Shown in pieces: positions 1 to 5,390 of a stretch of DNA of 5,560 bases (position 1 is the stretch's first letter; each line of letters opens with the position of its first letter). Where the stretch lies: assembly GCA_035689185.1 (NCBI GenBank), contig DASSLY010000129.1, positions 1 to 5,560 on the forward strand, given 5' to 3'. The notes beneath the pieces were generated by a model. It did no database searches, was not told the origin of the DNA, and worked only from the letters and a program-made list of their open reading frames with translations. The position numbers and the translations under genes are program-made. Source of the DNA: DASSLY01 sp035689185 (GTDB lineage: Bacteria > Actinomycetota > Actinomycetes > Actinomycetales > Dermatophilaceae).

Positions 1-123
1 GAGCTGTCGGTCGGCAGCGACGACCCTGAGGCGCAGGCCGAGGCGATTCTCCAGGAGTCGGACGAACGGACGGACGACCCTGAGGGCACGCGAGCTGAGT
101 CCAGCCAGACCCCGGGGGAGTAG
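1..123 (+). CDS. C-terminal tail of a host protein, unrecognised (partial)
   Basis: Frame 1 is open from the first base to a TAG at 121-123 and gives 40 residues beginning ELSVGSDDPEAQ and ending SSQTPGE. The tail is acidic and low in hydrophobic residues (many D, E, S, T and P), with no membrane segment or catalytic motif, and looks like a disordered C-terminus. Codon third positions are mostly G or C, as expected for a high-GC actinomycete. The start lies upstream of the window, so length and family cannot be judged and no function is assigned. It lies on the same strand as the tRNA, 63 bases upstream of it, and is most likely chromosomal sequence outside the integrated element. That the frame is really coding is inferred from continuity and codon use only. 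Confidence 0.5.
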   Translation, partial: ELSVGSDDPEAQAEAILQESDERTDDPEGTRAESSQTPGE

Positions 124-157
124 GGCTCGAATTCGTCGATCCGCTGCGTCGTTTGGA

Positions 158-163
158 TAGGAT
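158..163 (+). promoter_or_regulatory. Candidate -10 box for the tRNA gene
   Basis: TAGGAT at 158-163 fits the actinobacterial TANNNT -10 consensus and lies 23 bases before the mature 5' end of the tRNA. Transcription would then start near 170, leaving a leader of about 17 bases for RNase P to remove. No convincing -35 hexamer is visible about 17-18 bases further upstream. The call rests on one hexamer and its position. Confidence 0.3.
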
Positions 164-186
164 CACTTACTGAACGGGACACGCCT

Positions 187-260
187 GGGGCGGTAGCTCA
201 GCCGGTTAGAGCAAGGGACTCATAATCCCTGGGTCGCGGGTTCGAGCCCCGCCCGCCCTA
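187..260 (+). tRNA. tRNA with CAT anticodon (elongator Met or Ile2)
   Basis: A full cloverleaf can be folded by eye. The acceptor stem is 187-193 (GGGGCGG) with 253-259 (CCGCCCT, one G-T pair at the end). T8 and A9 are at 194-195. The D stem is GCTC/GAGC. The anticodon stem is AGGGA/TCCCT around the loop CTCATAA (219-225), with anticodon CAT at 221-223. The T stem is GCGGG/CCCGC around TTCGAGC. The discriminator is A260 and no CCA is encoded. The anticodon stem lacks the three consecutive G-C pairs next to the loop that mark initiator tRNA, so this is elongator tRNA-Met or the lysidine-modified tRNA-Ile2; the sequence alone does not separate these two. Its 3' end faces the end of the integrase gene, the usual position of a tRNA used as an attachment site. 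Confidence 0.95.
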
Positions 261-262
261 CA
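219..262. other. Likely attachment-site junction at the tRNA 3' half
   Basis: The integrase gene ends 29 bases from the tRNA, and the whole element lies on the 3' side of it. In AICEs the attachment site typically overlaps the 3' part of a tRNA gene, and the incoming element restores that part, so the tRNA stays intact as it does here. The identity segment probably starts in or after the anticodon loop and reaches the discriminator. Its exact limits cannot be set because the second att copy is not in the window: I found no other copy of the T-arm and acceptor sequence here. Confidence 0.45.
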
Positions 263-289
263 CAGCGAAACACCTAGTCAGCAGCACTT

Positions 290-1417
290 TCAGCCGCTGC
301 TCTGAAGAGGCACAACCGCTAACCGTGGTCCAGATGTCCGCAAAATGTCCGCATTAGAACGCCGCGCCGCTGCGTCCAGGCTTTCAGCGACTGCATCGAG
401 GTCGTCCCCAAATAGCCCCGCGTACACGTCCAGCGTCATCGCGGCCGAGGCATGCCCCATCATCTGCTGCACCACCTTCACGTTGGCACCGGCCGCGATC
501 GCCAGGCTGGCCGCGGTGTGCCTCAGGTCGTGGGGAGACAACCCGGCAAGGCCGACCGACTCCGCGGCGGGCGTCAACACCCGATGACGGAAGTTCGAAT
601 TACGCATCACGCCCCCATTGGGCGCTGGGAACAGCAGCTCGTCAGCTGGCCGATCGCCAATGTGTTCGGCCAGGGGATCGACCAGAAAACGGGGGAGGAC
701 GACGACGCGGCGCTGATGCGTCTTGGTCGGCCCAAAGATGATCTTCCCCTGCACCTCAGCCGCCGACTCCGCCACCGTCACGCGACGCCTCGTCAGGTCC
801 ACGTGGCGCACCCGAAGAGCGGCAAACTCCCCCCACCGCAGACCCGTGTACGCCAGGAACCTCACAGCCAGCGCCGACGGGCCACAGGCATCGGCCAGCA
901 GCGAAACCTGCTCATGGGTCAAAAACCTCTTTTCCTTGGGCACTATCCGCGGCAGCCGGACAGCCTGCGCCACGTTGCGGGCAAGCCGGCCATCTCGGAC
1001 CGCCAAGCCCAGAATCAGTGAGAAAACCCGATGCGCCTGCCGCACCGTCGCGGGCGCATACTCCTTGGCCACCAGGTCGCCGACCCACGCCACCACGTCA
1101 GCGTGACTAATCGCTGCCAACGGCACCTTCTCCCACCACGGCAGAACCTGATGCTGCAAGATCCGCTCGTACCGGTTGTGAGTCGATGGTCGCAACTGAC
1201 TCTGGCCCGCCAACCAGCTGGCTGCCCACTTCCCGAACGTCAGCCGCCCAAGGGCCGGATCGAACCACTCACCACGCGACTTCGCCGTCTCCACCGAAGC
1301 CAGCCAACGCTCCGCATCGACCTTCCGCCGGAAATCGCGTGAATGCTCCCGCTTCGCCGGGTCCCGATACCGCGCCCGCCACCGACCATTAGGCCGCTTC
1401 GCAACACTGCCCGGCAT
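290..1417 (-). CDS. int: Site-specific tyrosine recombinase (AICE integrase)
   Basis: This 375-residue protein is a phage-type tyrosine integrase that would integrate the element into the tRNA and, with Xis, excise it. The N-terminal part (about 1-55) looks like an arm-binding domain (GRWRARYRDP..). Residues about 58-150 form the SAM-like core-binding domain. The catalytic domain follows with the full set: R194 in TGLRWGE, K232 in GPTKTHQRR, H296 and R299 in HDLRHT, H322 in MGHAS and the nucleophile Y332 in LDVYAGLF. Length is normal for actinobacterial integrases and nothing catalytic is missing. The ATG at 1417 is 3 bases past the xis stop, so the two genes are probably translationally coupled. 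The 3' end holds a 9-base direct repeat (334-353) that may be an arm-type binding site. The gene converges on the tRNA with no strong terminator visible between them. Confidence 0.96.
   Translation of the reverse strand: MPGSVAKRPNGRWRARYRDPAKREHSRDFRRKVDAERWLASVETAKSRGEWFDPALGRLTFGKWAASWLAGQSQLRPSTHNRYERILQHQVLPWWEKVPLAAISHADVVAWVGDLVAKEYAPATVRQAHRVFSLILGLAVRDGRLARNVAQAVRLPRIVPKEKRFLTHEQVSLLADACGPSALAVRFLAYTGLRWGEFAALRVRHVDLTRRRVTVAESAAEVQGKIIFGPTKTHQRRVVVLPRFLVDPLAEHIGDRPADELLFPAPNGGVMRNSNFRHRVLTPAAESVGLAGLSPHDLRHTAASLAIAAGANVKVVQQMMGHASAAMTLDVYAGLFGDDLDAVAESLDAAARRSNADILRTSGPRLAVVPLQSSG
334..353. repeat. Direct repeat ATGTCCGCA x2 inside the int 3' end
   Basis: ATGTCCGCA occurs at 334-342 and again at 345-353, one helical turn (11 bases) apart and about 75 bases from the tRNA 3' end. 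Tyrosine integrases with an N-terminal arm domain bind short direct repeats flanking the core site, so these are candidate arm-type Int or Xis sites. The repeat also makes the two short protein segments around NADILRTS. Function is inferred from position and spacing only. Confidence 0.45.
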
Positions 1418-1420
1418 CCC

Positions 1421-1648
1421 CTACCCCGCCTCACCCATACAGGACTCGACCAGCCACCGCTTCACCCGCACCGGGTCGTACCGCAGATGACGTCCAACCC
1501 GAAACGCGGTCGGACCCTGGCCCAGATAGCGCCACTGGTGCAGCGTGGTCACCGGCACCCCAAGGAACGCCGACACGTCATCAGCCGTCCACAACCGCTC
1601 ACACTCCGGCAGCAGCAGCGCCGCCTCCGGCTCACTCTTTCGTACCAT
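1421..1648 (-). CDS. xis: Excisionase, MerR-like helix-turn-helix
   Basis: This 75-residue DNA-binding protein belongs to the small winged-helix excisionase group seen beside AICE integrases, and would direct Int towards excision. Residues about 20-43 (LWTADDVSAFLGVPVTTLHQW) form the helix-turn-helix, and about 46-66 (PTAFRVGRHLRYDPVRVKRWL) form the wing and second helix. The start is chosen at ATG 1648 because AAGGAG at 1655-1660 sits 6 bases upstream; the frame is open 10 codons further to 1678, but that start has no comparable ribosome site. The stop is followed after 3 bases by the int ATG, an xis-int pair as in pSAM2. A perfect inverted repeat lies 26 bases upstream of the ATG and may control expression. 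Some RDF-like proteins of this fold act mainly as repressors, so a regulatory role is also possible. Confidence 0.88.
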   Translation of the reverse strand: MVRKSEPEAALLLPECERLWTADDVSAFLGVPVTTLHQWRYLGQGPTAFRVGRHLRYDPVRVKRWLVESCMGEAG

Positions 1649-1654
1649 GATCAA

Positions 1655-1660
1655 CTCCTT
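1655..1660 (-). promoter_or_regulatory. Ribosome binding site deciding the xis start
   Basis: AAGGAG on the - strand, 6 bases before ATG 1648, is the best Shine-Dalgarno match seen in the element. It selects the 75-residue form of Xis over a 10-codon longer one starting at 1678. Confidence 0.75.
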
Positions 1661-1674
1661 CTTGTCGTAAATCT

Positions 1675-1690
1675 GCATCGGTTGCGATGC
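1675..1690. repeat. Perfect inverted repeat GCATCG-GTTG-CGATGC upstream of xis
   Basis: Two exact 6-base arms flank a 4-base spacer, ending 26 bases before the xis ATG. It could be an operator dyad for a dimeric repressor, for Xis itself, or a small hairpin in the xis leader RNA. No clear -10/-35 pair was found next to it on the - strand. Confidence 0.5.
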
Positions 1691-1714
1691 CCTCCCTCTG
1701 CCCCAGGATGATCA

Positions 1715-1796
1715 CGGTCAGCCGGGGTCCCTCAAGGGCGCTTCGCGTCACTTCGTGATCGGGCAAGCCCGACCCTTGACCGACCCCAGCTAACCG
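1715..1796 (-). repeat. Long imperfect hairpin between rep and xis
   Basis: Arms 1715-1738 and 1773-1796 are complementary over 24 positions: 20 Watson-Crick pairs, two positions that are C-A on the + strand but G-U on the - strand, and one 2x2 mismatch (1730-1731 against 1780-1781). The loop is 34 bases and contains smaller dyads, including CGGGC-AA-GCCCG at 1760-1771 and TCAC-TTC-GTGA at 1748-1758. A competing pairing, GATCACG (1710-1716) with CGTGATC (1754-1760), overlaps the main stem. The hairpin begins 54 bases past the repSA stop and ends 67 bases before the xis ATG. No U-run follows it on the - strand. It may be a terminator or attenuator separating rep from xis-int, or part of a rolling-circle origin. 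The structure is seen in the sequence; the function is inferred. Confidence 0.65.
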
Positions 1797-1849
1797 AGAC
1801 AAGCGGCAGCTATCGGGAGGCGGCGAAAACTGTGGCGACCCGCACGCGG

Positions 1850-3292
1850 TCAGTCGTCCCGGGCCCGGGCAGCGGAGGCGGCGGCGAGGGCGGCATCACC
1901 GGCGGTCAGCCAGCCCATGCCAGCGAACCGCCAGGACCCGACCACCAGGGTGGTCTCCTCCTGGGCGTCGTCCTGGTCGTCACCGACGTGCACGACAGGC
2001 CCGGCCGAGTCCGTGGGCATGTGCCGGCGGGTGTAGTCGCGGCGGGCTTGGCGGAGCCGACCGAGCGTGGTGGAGTAGCGCCGTGACTTGGTGGCCAGGT
2101 GGCCGCGAAAGCCGAACATGTCGCCCCACCGGCTCCAGCCCTTGTAAGCATCATCCTCAGCCGTGCCTGTTCCGGCTATCGCGGTGATCGCGGCGCGGCC
2201 GGCGAGGTCGCGCAGGGTCGCCTTCAACCGGCGAAGATGATCACTCCTGTCAGCCTGGTCGGTGGGGAGGTCGGCGGCGGCCTTGGTGGCGTACTTGGCG
2301 ATGTAGGCGGCCACAGTCTCAGGGTGCAGCTGCGCGCCGTGGGTGTCGCGGTCAGCGGATCCGGTGACGGGGCGGGCGTCGAGCTGGGCGCCGAACCGCA
2401 GCCGCCGTACCTGATCCGCCTGGTCGACCGGTGGGGCGTCGCACCACACCGACCCGGCCGCCGCCGTGACCAGGTCGGCCAGCGTCTGCGATGTCACCTC
2501 CACCGAGGGTGCGGGGTAGGGGTCGTCGTCGGTGGGTGGGCCGTCGAGCCGGATCAGGGCGTGGAAGTGGATGATGCCGCGGCGCTGGAACTCGGCCACC
2601 TTGGCGAACTGCACCCGGACCCGCTGCCGAGCGACGGTCTCGGAAAGCCCGAGATGAGCAGCGAGGCGACGCCGGAGGGTGATGGTGAACCGGCGCCACA
2701 GCTCCGGCGCCCACCACTGCCAGACCAGATGGCTCTCGTAGTCGTAGCAGTCCGCGCACAGCGGCTGCCCGGTCGTCGGATCGGTGTGGTCGTGCACCTG
2801 CATGCACCAGCGCGGTCGGCCATGCGGACACAGTTCCCGGCGGCTGCCGGAGCGGGGGTGGCAGCGGCGGCTGCCGGGACGGCCGGGTTTCTTCGCCGCA
2901 TGTACCAGCCCGAACGATGGCGCGGTCAACGTGGCGAACACCAGCGGATGCCGGCTGACGGTGGCGGGGACGTTCTTGATGCCGCCGGCGGCGCCGGCCA
3001 TCAGCAGATGCCAGACATCGCCCTTGTACTCATGCGAGCAGGACGGGCACACCGACGCCCGCCGGTTCCCACACCGAACGTACGTCACGCCGTCCGGCTC
3101 GGCGGCCGAGCTGTACGAGCCGAGGACTTCACCGGTGCCGGCGTGGATGGTGTCGGAGCCGCCGACCAGCCGGACCGGGTGGGAGCAGTGCCGGACCTGC
3201 TCCACCTGCCCCAACCACCGGCCCAGATCCGGCCGGGACAGCCGATCCGCCACCTGTGCCTGCACTGCCGGCGACCACATGTCGACGCTCAT
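1850..3292 (-). CDS. repSA: RepSA-type rolling-circle replication initiator (HUH family)
   Basis: This 480-residue protein would nick one strand of the excised circular element and start rolling-circle replication. Motif I is visible as FATLTAPSFG (119-128). The metal-binding HUH motif is IIHFHALI with H242 and H244. The catalytic tyrosine motif is AAYIAKYATKAA with Y330 and Y334 plus K333. A Cys cluster near the N-terminus (C74, C82, C85: RCGNRRASVCPSC) and a second Cys/His-rich stretch (C144, H145, C155, H157, C163, H167, C179, C182) suggest zinc-binding sites; the LCADCYDYESHLVWQW part resembles what I know of pSAM2 RepSA relatives. Length is typical and the frame is intact. ATG 3292 lies 3 bases after the whiB stop; a second ATG at 3280 is possible. 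No strong Shine-Dalgarno is seen, so coupling to whiB is likely. Confidence 0.92.
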   Translation of the reverse strand: MSVDMWSPAVQAQVADRLSRPDLGRWLGQVEQVRHCSHPVRLVGGSDTIHAGTGEVLGSYSSAAEPDGVTYVRCGNRRASVCPSCSHEYKGDVWHLLMAGAAGGIKNVPATVSRHPLVFATLTAPSFGLVHAAKKPGRPGSRRCHPRSGSRRELCPHGRPRWCMQVHDHTDPTTGQPLCADCYDYESHLVWQWWAPELWRRFTITLRRRLAAHLGLSETVARQRVRVQFAKVAEFQRRGIIHFHALIRLDGPPTDDDPYPAPSVEVTSQTLADLVTAAAGSVWCDAPPVDQADQVRRLRFGAQLDARPVTGSADRDTHGAQLHPETVAAYIAKYATKAAADLPTDQADRSDHLRRLKATLRDLAGRAAITAIAGTGTAEDDAYKGWSRWGDMFGFRGHLATKSRRYSTTLGRLRQARRDYTRRHMPTDSAGPVVHVGDDQDDAQEETTLVVGSWRFAGMGWLTAGDAALAAASAARARDD

Positions 3293-3295
3293 GGG

Positions 3296-3637
3296 TCAGG
3301 CCGCCCATCGGCGACGGACGCCATGGACCCGTACGGCCGGTGTCTCTTCGCTGAGGCGTTGGTGCACGAGGGTGCGGCGTTCCTCGGTGGTCAGGCCGCC
3401 CCAGATGCCATAAGACTCCCCGGCATCCAGCGCGTACGCCAGGCACGCCTCCTGGACCGGGCACCCCTGACAGATGGCCTTCTCCGCGGTCAGGTCGGTG
3501 TCGTCAGGGTTGCCGAACCAGTCCCCGGGCTGCCCGGCGCAGGCCGCCTGGTGCACCCAGTGCCGCACACCGGGGGGTGGTGGGGTGCCGGCCGGCCGCC
3601 AGCGCGGGAGCACGTGGAACCCGATCCGGCGGCGCAT
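3296..3637 (-). CDS. WhiB-family iron-sulfur transcription factor
   Basis: This 113-residue protein has the WhiB signature: C33, C56, C59 and C65 (C-x22-C-x2-C-x5-C, with CQGCPVQEAC) to hold a 4Fe-4S cluster, followed by the turn GIWGG at 77-81 and a basic C-terminus (TTEERRTL..RVHGVRRRW) for DNA contact. WhiB proteins are confined to Actinobacteria and their phages and elements, where they act with sigma factors or as redox-responsive regulators. The ATG at 3637 shares its A with the tra stop codon (TGATG), and the gene ends 3 bases before repSA, so it is transcribed and probably translated as part of a tra-whiB-repSA operon. This placement suggests it controls transfer or replication genes of the element. 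Its targets cannot be read from the sequence. It is not clearly any of the named WhiB1-7 subgroups. Confidence 0.93.
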   Translation of the reverse strand: MRRRIGFHVLPRWRPAGTPPPPGVRHWVHQAACAGQPGDWFGNPDDTDLTAEKAICQGCPVQEACLAYALDAGESYGIWGGLTTEERRTLVHQRLSEETPAVRVHGVRRRWAA

Positions 3638-4971
3638 CAGGCCACCTCCGCCGCATCCTGCCGCGCCGCCCGAGCCGAGCTACTGGGCCGGGGGGAGCGA
3701 GGCCGCCGAACCGGCTCACCCTCGACCGGCTCCGGCACGACCACCGGGCGGGGGTTGGCGGCGGGGAACCGCGCAGCAGCCGTGGTGATCATGGCGTCGG
3801 AGACGTACCCGGCACGCACCCTGACTGGTCGGTTGTCCTCCCCGAGGACGTACCCGACGCCCGGGGTCGAGCGGGGGATCTTGTGGCAGGCGGCGCCGGC
3901 GTGGACGGCGCCGTCGGAGAGCACCATGGCGACCTCTTCGCGGTCCCGCAGCCGCAGGCCGAAGGACTGCGGGAACAGGTGCCGCATCTTGATGGTCTCC
4001 TTCCGCGGGTCCTGCAGGAACCCGAACACGAAGAACCCGACCGCCCGCCCCTGCGACAAAATCAGCGCCAGCGCTGTTTCGGCGCGGCGCAGCAAATCCC
4101 GGTCGGTCTGATAGGCCACCAGCGCGGCGAGCTCGTCGACCACCACGAACACCAGCGGCTCCCCGGTTGTCGGCGCCTCCAACGACCGCGACACCCCGGC
4201 CAGCCGCTGGGCGCGGGCGGTCATCTGCCCGGCCGCCTCCTCCAACAACACCACCGCGACCTCGGGGGTTTGGGCGTAGCGGGTGAACAGCGGTCGGCCC
4301 ATGGCGAACTCCATGCCGCCCTTCAAGTCGATGCCATGCACCTCGACCAGGCCGGCGCGGATGGCGGGCGCGAGGCCGAACATCAGCGACCAGACCAGCG
4401 ACGCCTTCCCCGAGCCGGAGGTACCGGCCACCAGGGTCGAGACCCGGACATCCAGCAGCCACGGTGTGCCGTCTTCGGTCCGGCCCATCCGCAGCCGGCC
4501 CAAGATGGGTAGCTCGGCGTCGACGGTGGGGACGGTGGCGTCGAACGGCTCCCGCAGCAGGTCGCCGAAGGACCAGACGATCCGGCAGGCCGTGTTCGCC
4601 GCGTTCGGCATGACTCGGCAGCGCTGGGCGTCGACCGCGACCCTCAGGCGCTCGGCGGCGGTCTCGACGTTTTCCACCGTCTGGCCGACCAGCAGCCGCG
4701 GCGTTGCGACCAGCTGCCCGTCCCGCCACCGCAGCCGGTGCAACCCCGGCCCCACCACCCGATCTCGAGGAACAACCGGCCGATCGGGCCGGGCCGGCGC
4801 TGTGGTGGTGGGGATGCGGCGGGTCAGGCCGACGGCCTCCATCACCAGCGGCCACATCCGCCGCACCCGGCGGCGGACCCGACGCCGCCACACCGGCCCA
4901 CCGACCAGCCGGGCGTACGAGACCGGGCCGATCCGGCACCACAACGCCAACCCGGCCAGCGGCGCCAGCAC
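3637..4971 (-). CDS. FtsK/SpoIIIE-type conjugative DNA translocase (Tra), N-terminus cut by IS
   Basis: This is the AICE transfer protein, an ATPase that moves double-stranded DNA between mycelial cells at the membrane. Residue numbers count from GTG 4971. Walker A is GTSGSGK (183-189), then A190 and S191. Walker B is FVVVDE with D279-E280. The distal motif FGFLQDPRKETIKMRHLFP (316-334) and the segment GAACHKIPRSTPGVGYV match FtsK-like Tra proteins. The C-terminus (about 412-444) is Pro/Arg-rich. The reading frame continues upstream of 4971 as FKLLLVLVL, so the first residues of this model lie inside a membrane segment (about LLLVLVLAPLAGLALWC). No ATG, GTG or TTG occurs between GTG 4971 and the in-frame stop at 5017-5019, and GTG 4971 has no ribosome site. 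The normal start has therefore been displaced by the IS, and the gene is probably inactive or poorly expressed. It overlaps whiB by one base. Confidence 0.88.
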   Translation of the reverse strand: MLAPLAGLALWCRIGPVSYARLVGGPVWRRRVRRRVRRMWPLVMEAVGLTRRIPTTTAPARPDRPVVPRDRVVGPGLHRLRWRDGQLVATPRLLVGQTVENVETAAERLRVAVDAQRCRVMPNAANTACRIVWSFGDLLREPFDATVPTVDAELPILGRLRMGRTEDGTPWLLDVRVSTLVAGTSGSGKASLVWSLMFGLAPAIRAGLVEVHGIDLKGGMEFAMGRPLFTRYAQTPEVAVVLLEEAAGQMTARAQRLAGVSRSLEAPTTGEPLVFVVVDELAALVAYQTDRDLLRRAETALALILSQGRAVGFFVFGFLQDPRKETIKMRHLFPQSFGLRLRDREEVAMVLSDGAVHAGAACHKIPRSTPGVGYVLGEDNRPVRVRAGYVSDAMITTAAARFPAANPRPVVVPEPVEGEPVRRPRSPRPSSSARAARQDAAEVA

Positions 4972-5039
4972 CAGGACCAGCAGCAGCTTGAATCGCCCCG
5001 GGTCTGGTGGAGGCTTTCATTCCAGGAAGGATGAGAGCT

Positions 5040-5360
5040 GTGGTAGCTCCGAAGAAGTACAGCGACGAGTTGAGGGGTCGGGCGACCCGGATGGCGGTCG
5101 ACGCCCGCCGAGACCCGGCAACCAGGCCGGGGGCGGTCAAACGGATCGCCGACCAGCTGGGGGTTCATCCGGAGGCGTTGCGGACCTGGGTTCGGCAGGC
5201 TGAGGTTGATGGCGGTCTGCGGCCGGGCACGACGAGTGACGATTCGGCTCGGATCGCTGAGCTGGAACGGGAGGTCCGTGAGCTGCGGCGAGCTAACGAC
5301 ATCCTTCGGACGTCCGCGGCTTTTTTCGCGGCTGCGGAGCTCGACCGCAAGATCAGGTAG
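5040..5360 (+). CDS. IS3-family transposase OrfA (HTH protein)
   Basis: This is the DNA-binding subunit of an IS3-family transposase. Residues about 4-58 (APKKYSDELRGRATRMAV..RIADQLGVHPEALRTWVRQAE) form the helix-turn-helix that recognises the terminal repeats. The C-terminal part (ARIAELEREVRELRRANDILRTSAAFFAAAELDRK) is a leucine-zipper-like coiled coil for multimerisation. At 106 residues it has normal length. GTG 5040 is preferred because GGAAGG at 5025-5030 lies 9 bases upstream; ATG 5031 directly abuts that ribosome site and GTG 5007 has none. The frame ends at TAG 5358-5360, downstream of a T-run where ribosomes can shift into orfB. It appears intact. Confidence 0.9.
   Translation: MVAPKKYSDELRGRATRMAVDARRDPATRPGAVKRIADQLGVHPEALRTWVRQAEVDGGLRPGTTSDDSARIAELEREVRELRRANDILRTSAAFFAAAELDRKIR
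5321..5327 (+). promoter_or_regulatory. Programmed -1 frameshift site T TTT TTC
   Basis: The run of six T followed by C is read TTT TTC in the orfA frame and fits the X XXY YYZ slippery pattern. Slipping back one base enters the orfB frame, which is open from 5297 after a TAA at 5294-5296. The site is flanked by CCGCG (5314-5318) and CGCGG (5327-5331), which could pair around it. IS3 elements commonly make OrfAB in this way. Confidence 0.7.
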
Positions 5361-5371
5361 CTGAGCAGGCC

Positions 5372-5390
5372 CCGGCACGAGAGGTGCCGG
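5372..5390 (+). repeat. Perfect hairpin between orfA and orfB
   Basis: CCGGCAC (5372-5378) and GTGCCGG (5384-5390) form a 7-base-pair GC-rich stem with a GAGAG loop, 12 bases after the orfA stop. The first possible orfB start, GTG 5384, is locked in the stem. It may limit independent orfB initiation or slow ribosomes after the T-run, though the 44-base distance is longer than is usual for a frameshift stimulator. Confidence 0.6.

Noticed and set aside
1760..1771. CGGGC-AA-GCCCG as a stand-alone terminator
   Set aside because: The stem is only 5 pairs with a 2-base loop and no T-run; it is better treated as part of the larger hairpin at 1715-1796.
1832..2086. Small + strand open frame near the rep-xis gap
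   Set aside because: Most of it is antisense to the repSA C-terminus; its Gly/Pro-rich composition and lack of a ribosome site give no support for a real gene.
2099..4111. Very long open frame on the + strand (about 670 codons) opposite repSA, whiB and the end of tra
   Set aside because: It is antisense to three well-recognised genes, has low-complexity Gly/Ala/Arg/Pro content and no recognisable domain; such frames are common in high-GC DNA.
4441..4448. GACCCGGA octamer, like the TraB recognition repeats of Streptomyces conjugative plasmids; a second copy at 5084-5091
   Set aside because: Functional clt sites have several clustered copies. Here there are single isolated copies, one inside tra and one inside the IS, which chance can explain in GC-rich DNA.
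5007..5039. Longer OrfA start at GTG 5007 or ATG 5031
   Set aside because: GTG 5007 lies close to the IS end with no ribosome site, and ATG 5031 directly abuts GGAAGG with no spacer; GTG 5040 has proper spacing and gives the usual APKKYS-type N-terminus.
3716..5140. 474-codon - strand frame overlapping tra and the IS
   Set aside because: It is a shifted frame of tra, made of Arg/Ala/Gly-rich sequence without motifs; the Walker motifs are in the neighbouring frame, and it would cross the IS boundary.
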